Source: Acidobacteriaceae bacterium (GTDB lineage: Bacteria; Acidobacteriota; Terriglobia; Terriglobales; SbA1). Taken from it: DNA of 6,258 nt. The notes below the pieces were generated by a model. The model made no database searches. It was given only the letters and a program-made list of their open reading frames with translations, and had not been told where the DNA came from. The DNA lies in NCBI GenBank assembly GCA_003136335.1, contig PLEA01000609.1, positions 1 to 6,258 on the forward strand, read 5' to 3'. This document shows positions 1-3,375 of this stretch, piece by piece. Both the position numbers and the translations under genes were made by a program. Position 1 is the stretch's first letter, and the number at the start of each line of letters is the position of its first letter.

Positions 1-36
1 CCATCGCAGGGGTCACACGGATGGTCTGGTGGACTG

Positions 37-57
37 CGTAACCTGAGGCGGGTTACG
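37..57. repeat. Short perfect hairpin (7-bp stem, 7-nt loop)
   Basis: CGTAACC at 37-43 is the exact reverse complement of GGTTACG at 51-57, with a 7-nt loop. There is no T-run on either side, so it is not a standard intrinsic terminator. It lies about 90 bases upstream of the first small gene and may belong to the 3' end of a gene outside the window. The role is unknown and a chance occurrence is possible. Confidence 0.35.
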
Positions 58-146
58 GTCGTGCCCCCAACATCGGAGCCATTCCCAAAAGCTAGACATG
101 GGCGGAGACTGCATTCATCAGTCCACGGCAAGCAGGAGAACAAACC

Positions 147-317
147 ATGTTCAGCCTAAGGGAAATTGAGGACGGTAAGTTTATCTATCGTTGCCATGCG
201 TGCGGCTTGGAATCTGAAATTATGACGACAGAGCAGGCAATTGTCTATTCCCGATCGCACCAATGCCAGCCGAAACCAGCGATCCCTGCCGCCATGGAAT
301 CTCCGAGGGCGAGCTAG
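147..317 (+). CDS. Small putative zinc-ribbon protein (56 aa)
   Basis: The ORF begins with ATG at 147 and is preceded by AGGAG at 134-138 with an 8-nt spacer, a strong ribosome site that fixes the start. The product is 56 residues and ends at TAG 315-317. It contains Cys16-x-x-Cys19 and, after an 18-residue helix-like spacer, His38-x-Cys40. This is a CCHC arrangement able to hold one zinc ion, as in short zinc-ribbon or zinc-finger proteins. There is no signal peptide or membrane segment, so a cytoplasmic protein is expected. The C-terminal 15 residues are Pro/Ala-rich and probably disordered. I do not recognise a named family. Zinc binding is inferred only from the spacing of Cys and His. 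The gene is short, so coding status rests on the ribosome site plus the motif. Confidence 0.5.
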   Translation: MFSLREIEDGKFIYRCHACGLESEIMTTEQAIVYSRSHQCQPKPAIPAAMESPRAS

Positions 318-333
318 CATCGCGCTAGGATTG

Positions 334-435
334 ATGCGGCCTGTCTTCAAGTGGATCGCGTGGGTTTGGCCTTACGCTCTGATCGTCATCGCGCTGATCG
401 GTCTCGCCTACCTGACCTGGGCTGGTCGCTTCTGA
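334..435 (+). CDS. Possible single-span membrane peptide (33 aa)
   Basis: From ATG 334 the frame encodes 33 residues with one continuous hydrophobic stretch of about 20 residues (roughly positions 8-28, Trp/Ile/Leu/Ala-rich), basic residues near both ends and a TGA at 433-435. It would be a small inner-membrane peptide. The same frame is open back to 241 with a TTG, but that would overlap the preceding ORF in another frame. The only purine-rich sequence before ATG 334 (AGGA, 327-330) is too close to be a good ribosome site. I do not recognise the product. It is listed because the composition is membrane-like, yet it could be non-coding. Confidence 0.25.
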   Translation: MRPVFKWIAWVWPYALIVIALIGLAYLTWAGRF

Positions 436-438
436 TGG

Positions 439-627
439 GTGTTGGGGGAGTTTTACGCCCCGCTTGCCTTTGCGTTTGCTCGCGAGCATTCGGGTTTTCT
501 CTGGCTTGCTGGCATGATTACATCCGGAGTCTTTATAGCCGTCCTGCCTGCCCGCAGTCCGTTGCGGTCTTCCTGGTCAATTCTAGAAACCCACTCGGGT
601 ACTTTGTGGCTTGTTCCGCTTTCGTAA
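439..627 (+). CDS. Possible small hydrophobic protein (62 aa), doubtful
   Basis: A GTG at 439 opens a 62-codon frame with two moderately hydrophobic segments (about residues 5-30 and 28-38) and a TAA at 625-627. It starts 3 bases after the stop of the preceding 33-aa ORF. The competing frame begins with the ATG of a TGATG overlap (435-437), but it yields a Cys-rich, unlikely protein. No Shine-Dalgarno sequence precedes either start. Codon choice in the GTG frame is the more natural of the two. It may be a remnant of a membrane-protein gene, with no recognised family. Confidence 0.18.
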   Translation: MLGEFYAPLAFAFAREHSGFLWLAGMITSGVFIAVLPARSPLRSSWSILETHSGTLWLVPLS

Positions 628-648
628 ATTTGTTTGCCGAACACGTGA

Positions 649-687
649 CACCTCTTCAGCAGTCCTTAGGATGAAAATCCAGAGGTG
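649..687 (+). promoter_or_regulatory. Leader hairpin able to mask the PilZ gene's ribosome site
   Basis: CACCTCT at 649-655 is exactly complementary to AGAGGTG at 681-687, which is the core of the ribosome-binding site of the gene starting at 696. Inside this stem GGAT (669-672) pairs with ATCC (677-680) around a GAAA tetraloop, a very stable GNRA-type cap. The small helix stacks directly on the outer one, leaving a 13-nt bulge (656-668) on the 5' side. In this fold the ribosome site is closed, so translation would depend on opening it. The pairing is visible in the sequence; the regulatory role is inferred. Confidence 0.35.
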
Positions 688-695
688 GGTAGGCA

Positions 696-1046
696 TTGAA
701 TCCAAGCGAAGGGATCGCACAGGAACAATTTAGGAATGCCAGGCGTAGTACAAGGCTGTCACGGCGGATTCCGATTGTGATCACCAGCCTTGACCCTGCG
801 CACAACTTTTCCGGGAAATACGAGACTGCGGTCGTAAGTGCCCATGGATGCGGCGTTGTCCTGCCCGAGCGGCTAGAGGAAGGAACACCGTTGGCAGTGG
901 AGTTGATCTCCAGCGGCCGGAGTATGAGCGCCAGAATTGTGCTGGCAATCACGATCGTTGACGGTGCTTCGTGGTTATTGGGGCTGGAGTTCGATATTCC
1001 GGCGAGCAACTTCTGGGAGATTGAAAATCCACCGGCAGATTGGTGA
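696..1046 (+). CDS. PilZ-domain protein (116 aa)
   Basis: A stand-alone PilZ-type beta-barrel protein, probably a cyclic-di-GMP receptor or a PilZ-like adaptor in the cytoplasm. The N-terminal switch motif RxxxR is present as Arg20-Leu-Ser-Arg-Arg24, followed by Ile-Pro and a beta strand. The second binding motif, normally (D/N)xSxxG, appears as Val46-Val-Ser48-Ala-His-Gly51. Ser and Gly are kept, but the first acidic or amide residue is Val. The remaining strands run to about residue 106, with a Leu-Gly-Leu-Glu-Phe segment near residue 98 typical of the domain end. The start is TTG 696 because GAGGTGGG (682-689) sits 6 nt upstream and the ATG at 671 is out of frame. The length of 116 aa fits a single PilZ domain. 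The 3' end overlaps the minus-strand zinc-ribbon frame by 98 bases. PilZ membership is confident; nucleotide binding is not assured because of Val46. Confidence 0.8.
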   Translation: MNPSEGIAQEQFRNARRSTRLSRRIPIVITSLDPAHNFSGKYETAVVSAHGCGVVLPERLEEGTPLAVELISSGRSMSARIVLAITIVDGASWLLGLEFDIPASNFWEIENPPADW

Positions 1047-1326
1047 GTCTAGCGGGGATCGGGACTTCCAGAGCCCAGCCGGGAGAGTGTGCGCCCGGCG
1101 CACAGTGGGTAATTTCGACGGGAGCAACGGGACCCGTGGTCTTGGGTGTCTTTTGGCCCGGGAGTCCTCTGCGGCAAAGACGGCAGTATTTCTGCGCTCG
1201 GGCTCGGCGCCTTTCAATTTTGTCCTGGCGTCTACATTCGTCGGAGCAGAAGCACGATCCCCGCGAGACCCGTTTTTCTGAGATTTGGGATCTGCAGCGA
1301 ACACAAAAGCGATCAATCTGTGACAT
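949..1326 (-). CDS. Cysteine-rich zinc-ribbon protein (125 aa)
   Basis: From ATG 1326 the first 56 residues form a compact Cys-rich module: Cys8-x-x-Cys11, Cys25-x-Cys27-x-x-x-Cys31 and Cys48-x-x-Cys51, with a strongly basic Arg/Lys helix (about 32-46) between the last pairs. 'Cys-Ser-Asp-Glu-Cys-Arg-Arg' resembles the short treble-clef or ribbon motifs found in small bacterial zinc proteins, so one or two zinc sites and possibly nucleic-acid contact are likely. The remaining 69 residues are Pro-rich and featureless. The last 32 codons run antisense through the PilZ gene, so the functional protein may be only the first half. No Shine-Dalgarno sequence precedes the ATG, but its first 14 bases overlap the end of the 52-aa ORF, suggesting translational coupling. 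No named family is recognised. Confidence 0.5.
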   Translation of the reverse strand: MSQIDRFCVRCRSQISEKRVSRGSCFCSDECRRQDKIERRRARAQKYCRLCRRGLPGQKTPKTTGPVAPVEITHCAPGAHSPGWALEVPIPARLTNLPVDFQSPRSCSPEYRTPAPITTKHRQRS

Positions 1327-1471
1327 TAGAGTTACGTGCGGAAGCCAGGAAATCTGGAATCCATATCCTTTCCTTCAAGAGATCGCTAGCGCCGAGAATG
1401 TGGTGCTTGACCGCTTGCGGCGGCCCGAACATGGCCAAGAGACCGGGAGGTAACGACATTAGTCCTGGCAT
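1313..1471 (-). CDS. Small hypothetical protein (52 aa)
   Basis: ATG 1471 follows directly on the TAA (1472-1474) of the preceding tiny ORF. It has GGAG in its upstream neighbour about 8 nt before the start, a good ribosome site. The frame runs 52 codons to TGA 1313-1315 and overlaps the start of the zinc-ribbon ORF by 14 bases. The product has a hydrophobic, Pro/Gly/Met-rich first third and a mixed, helix-like second half ending in polar residues. No motif, signal peptide or family is recognised. Support comes from the ribosome site and its head-to-tail placement between two other small frames rather than from its sequence. The ATG at codon 5 could also serve as start. Confidence 0.33.
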   Translation of the reverse strand: MPGLMSLPPGLLAMFGPPQAVKHHILGASDLLKERIWIPDFLASARNSNVTD

Positions 1472-1540
1472 TTAGCCTTCTCCATAAAGCGTCGAGTATG
1501 AGTTTCCACAGGTAATCTCGTTGTTTCCGTAGGTGATCAT
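1472..1540 (-). CDS. Very short ORF with strong ribosome site (22 aa)
   Basis: ATG 1540 is preceded by AGGAG (1548-1552 on the plus strand as CTCCT) at a 7-nt spacing, as good a ribosome site as any in the window. Only 22 codons follow before TAA at 1472-1474. The peptide is rich in Gly, Asn, Ser, Thr and Tyr with one Cys, uncharged except for two or three Glu. The same frame is open upstream to an ATG at 1615 (47 aa), where it overlaps the end of the lipoprotein-like fragment. It may be a leader peptide that couples translation of the two frames behind it, or the tail of a frameshifted longer gene. The function is unknown. Confidence 0.3.
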   Translation of the reverse strand: MITYGNNEITCGNSYSTLYGEG

Positions 1541-1590
1541 CGTGTCGCTCCTGAATCTCCAAATCTGAATCGCTTGCAACTCCACGTGAA

Positions 1591-1779
1591 TCAAGAGCAG
1601 TTTACGGGACTGCATTCTGCACCGTTTCGAAAGACGACTACATCAGGATTCTTACAGACAAGGGCGTCATTGCAGGTGCCTATGACCGCGGTCACGCCAG
1701 TAATAGCCGTGCCTTGGCCCAAGGCGCAGGCTGACAAGAACAGAAATGCTACGAGGAGGGAGCAGTGTCCAATTCGTGT
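1591..1779 (-). pseudogene. Lipoprotein-like fragment lacking a start codon
   Basis: The frame ending at TGA 1591-1593 reads through a bacterial lipoprotein signal: a basic residue, a hydrophobic core (Leu-Leu-Val-Ala-Phe-Leu-Phe) and the lipobox Leu-Ser-Ala-Cys. About 45 residues with four more Cys follow, looking like a small disulfide-containing exported domain. There is no ATG, GTG or TTG between this signal and the tRNA-like sequence at 1862-1889. The only in-frame starts lie inside that tRNA remnant, where translation would be spurious. Another frame stays open past the stop and runs on to 1472, so a frameshift may also have cut the 3' end. The most economical reading is a small lipoprotein gene that has lost its start and is broken downstream. 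A start at an unusual ATT is the alternative. No family is recognised. Confidence 0.35.
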
Positions 1780-1861
1780 CCAGTAATTGTTCCGTTGGCT
1801 TCCGTTGCGGTATTTTGGTTGCCACCCGAGTCCCGCAAGTGTTTGAAAAGGTTGAGTGGGG

Positions 1862-1889
1862 GTAGGTTCAAATCCTATAGCGCCCACCA
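1862..1889 (+). tRNA. tRNA gene 3'-end fragment; candidate attachment-site (attR) remnant
   Basis: GTAGG (1862-1866), loop TTCAAAT (1867-1873) and CCTAT (1874-1878) form a 5-bp T-arm with the invariant TTC start of the loop. AGCGCCC (1879-1885) follows as the 3' acceptor strand, then discriminator A and encoded CCA (1887-1889). The matching 5' acceptor strand (GGGCGCT or a G-U variant) is absent from the preceding 100 bases, and no D-arm or anticodon arm can be folded. It is therefore only the 3' part of a tRNA gene. Such pieces arise when a tyrosine-recombinase element integrates into a tRNA: the intact gene is rebuilt at one end and this duplicate marks the other. Its orientation puts the element to the left. 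The antisense translation reads Gly-Ala-Ile-Gly-Phe-Glu-Pro-Thr, a familiar artefact of mis-called ORFs on tRNA ends. The amino-acid identity cannot be told. Confidence 0.6.
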
Positions 1890-1894
1890 AGCTC

Positions 1895-3043
1895 TCACTC
1901 GTAGCTGAAGGTCAGCTCGTCAAGGTAGACCGAGTAGGGCACCTGTTCGTAGTTTCCGTCCATCTGGTAGTTGACGGTCACCCCATACCAACCCGGCGTG
2001 GAACCGGGATTATTGTATTGGTTGAGTGTGCTGGTCACGCCATTCAGAGTGATGGACTGGTACAGCAGCTGATTGTCGGAGGTGCGCTGCACCTGAATCG
2101 TCAGATGGTTCCAGGAATTGCTATTCGGATAGCAAGGAATCCCGGTGGGAACCCAGTGCTGATTGACATTGTCCCAGGTGTCCCATTCGTGCCCGCCCAG
2201 GATGCGGCACTCGTGGCCCCATGTGAAGGCCAGATTGTCGAAGAACTGATTGATGTCGAACTCAAGCGCCTGAGAAACTTCAAGATTGCTTCCATAGAAA
2301 TATACATCGTAGGTGAAGTTGTGATACGTGGGCACCAGCGTGTGGGTGCTGTCAGGCATCCCTTGAGAGGAAAAATCGCCAATTAGGTGATTGTTAAACA
2401 GGGCATCGGCATACAGAGTAGTTCCGGCAAGATTAAATTGCGTCGAATCTCCGCTCATCGACGGGGACTTTATCCCCTGAGACATTGAATAAGTGATTGC
2501 GTCGCAGGGCGAGGGCGAACAGGTCGCATAGCTTGGTGGGGTTAACCCGTAAGCTCCCCATCCGGCGCTTTGCTGAAGATTTGAGAATGAATTAGCTGGG
2601 TTCGTTACTGGAGCGCTGGCGACCGATATTTGCAAGGATTGTTGCTTGGATAATCCCTTGGAATCCGATACCGCGATGGCAAAGCTGAAATTTCCACTTG
2701 CGGTGGGCATGCCAGAGATGGCCCCGCTAGCCGCCCTGAGAATCAGGCCTGCAGGCAGCTGACCGGACCCGATGGAAAACACATAGGGTGACGTGCCTCC
2801 GCTTACATTTAGGGTACCGAGGTAACTCGATCCGATCATGGCGGACGGAAGCGTGGAGGAAATCGCCAGGCTGGGAGTTGAATTGCCTGCCGAGCTGGTA
2901 CTGCTATTGGCGGGCACAGAAAAGCCCGAACAGGCGTCGAATAAGCATAGCCAGGACAAGATGGCGATCACAGCCGTGCATTGGAAGAAAACAGTTCGAT
3001 TTGAATGCGTTTTGTCCGCCGAACCGGGTAAGTGCCAAGACAT
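1895..3043 (-). CDS. Exported putative Ig-domain protein with beta-rich C-terminal domain (382 aa)
   Basis: ATG 3043 is set by GAGAGG at 3052-3057 (complement) with an 8-nt spacer. Residues 10-38 form an export signal: basic n-region, hydrophobic core (about 23-35) and an imperfect lipobox-like Leu-Phe-Asp-Ala-Cys38, so it is secreted or lipid-anchored. A Ser/Thr/Asn-rich linker (42-57) leads to one putative Ig domain of the He_PIG type (about 58-142), with the diagnostic 'Gly-Gly-Thr-Ser-Pro-Tyr', 'Leu-Pro-Ala-Gly-Leu', 'Gly-x-Ile-Ser-Gly-x-Pro' and 'Ala-x-Ser-Asp-Ser' signatures. Residues 150-382 are a separate Trp/Tyr/Asn-rich beta domain with Cys175, 180, 279 and 304, consistent with a lectin- or glucanase-like sandwich, but I cannot name it or show catalytic residues. 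Its role is likely surface binding or adhesion. The stop lies 5 bases from the tRNA remnant. The gene is complete. Confidence 0.75.
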   Translation of the reverse strand: MSWHLPGSADKTHSNRTVFFQCTAVIAILSWLCLFDACSGFSVPANSSTSSAGNSTPSLAISSTLPSAMIGSSYLGTLNVSGGTSPYVFSIGSGQLPAGLILRAASGAISGMPTASGNFSFAIAVSDSKGLSKQQSLQISVASAPVTNPANSFSNLQQSAGWGAYGLTPPSYATCSPSPCDAITYSMSQGIKSPSMSGDSTQFNLAGTTLYADALFNNHLIGDFSSQGMPDSTHTLVPTYHNFTYDVYFYGSNLEVSQALEFDINQFFDNLAFTWGHECRILGGHEWDTWDNVNQHWVPTGIPCYPNSNSWNHLTIQVQRTSDNQLLYQSITLNGVTSTLNQYNNPGSTPGWYGVTVNYQMDGNYEQVPYSVYLDELTFSYE

Positions 3044-3051
3044 CTTTTAAA

Positions 3052-3057
3052 CCTCTC
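3052..3057 (-). promoter_or_regulatory. Ribosome binding site of the Ig-domain gene
   Basis: GAGAGG on the minus strand, 8 nt before ATG 3043. It decides this start. About 17 bases further upstream, 3074-3092 can fold into a hairpin of seven pairs with one mismatch and a TGT loop, in the likely leader of the transcript. I could not identify a convincing promoter for this gene. Confidence 0.55.
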
Positions 3058-3133
3058 AAAGGGGTGTCAGGAGGACGCTCCACAGGAGAGTCTTAAGGGA
3101 ATCTATCGGGGGGACAATGAGCGGGCCAGATAA

Positions 3134-3283
3134 CTAAAGACCGTAAAAGGTGTTGCGACTTGCGGGTGCGGCTGACGCGAGGGCTCCCAATCGTCGCGGT
3201 CTGCAATCGTTAGAATCAGGCCGCAGCGCTCCCCGAAGCTGGATCAGTTGCACTTGACCGCGCTTACGGACATTGATGTCCAA
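3134..3283 (-). pseudogene. Possible truncated STAS-domain (anti-sigma-factor antagonist-like) gene
   Basis: A TTG at 3283 with AGGAG 5 nt upstream (3289-3293, complement) opens a 49-codon frame. Its first 21 residues follow the pattern of the first two strands of STAS domains: Met-Asp-Ile-Asn-Val-Arg-Lys, Gly-Gln-Val, then Leu-Ile-Gln-Leu-Arg-Gly-Ala-Leu. STAS proteins act in partner-switching control of sigma factors and are about 100-120 aa. Here the sequence then turns into Arg/Ala/Pro-rich text without the conserved Asp-Ser-Ser-Gly phosphorylation loop and stops at TAG 3134-3136. A second frame stays open from about 3230 to about 3105, but does not restore the domain either. It is best read as a 5' remnant. 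The resemblance is judged by eye over 21 residues and may be coincidental. Confidence 0.3.
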
Positions 3284-3359
3284 GCCTTCTCCTGATGATT
3301 TCTGGCCGCGAGTCAGGTGACGGAAAGCAAGGCTATTTTGCAAGGGGCGGCAGCGAAGG

Positions 3360-3371
3360 TTTGCATGCAAA
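3360..3371. repeat. 12-bp perfect palindrome just after the amidase stop
   Basis: TTTGCATGCAAA reads identically on both strands and begins 4 bases beyond the amidase stop codon. It could be a protein-binding site or chance. There is no spacer or T-run to make it a terminator. Confidence 0.3.
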
Positions 3372-3375
3372 GCTA

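Larger units (their letters stand above)
318..695. other. Region without a convincing gene; weak hydrophobic ORFs
   Basis: Between the small zinc-ribbon ORF and the PilZ gene no reading frame has both a good start and a protein-like composition. Two overlapping plus-strand possibilities are listed separately (334-435 and 439-627). The last 50 bases form the structured leader of the PilZ gene. The minus strand here contains only frames that look like shadows. The stretch may be a decayed small membrane-protein locus. Confidence 0.4.

Noticed and set aside
1..41. Possible end of an upstream gene (frame stopping at TAA 39-41)
   Set aside because: Only 12 codons are visible and all three frames are open for a short way, so nothing supports one.
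671..733. 20-codon ORF from ATG 671 as a leader peptide of the PilZ gene
   Set aside because: Only a poor purine run (CTTAGG) precedes it and its ATG lies in the hairpin cap; coding potential cannot be shown.
1040..1475. Two long plus-strand frames (137 and 109 aa) across 1040-1475
   Set aside because: They lie antisense to the Cys-rich ORF, lack ribosome sites and have irregular composition; their apparent openness mirrors the opposite strand.
1780..1889. A complete tRNA gene ending at 1889
   Set aside because: No 5' acceptor strand pairing with AGCGCCC and no foldable D- or anticodon arm exist upstream, so only a 3' fragment is supported.
1591..1890. Full 99-aa minus-strand ORF starting at 1890
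   Set aside because: Its first residues are the antisense of a tRNA 3' end, a well-known spurious start; only the part from about 1779 downwards looks protein-like.
1856..2386. Plus-strand 176-aa frame rich in Val/Ile
   Set aside because: It is an exact shadow of the Ig-domain gene, whose signal peptide, domain motifs and ribosome site are far stronger. It begins inside the tRNA remnant.
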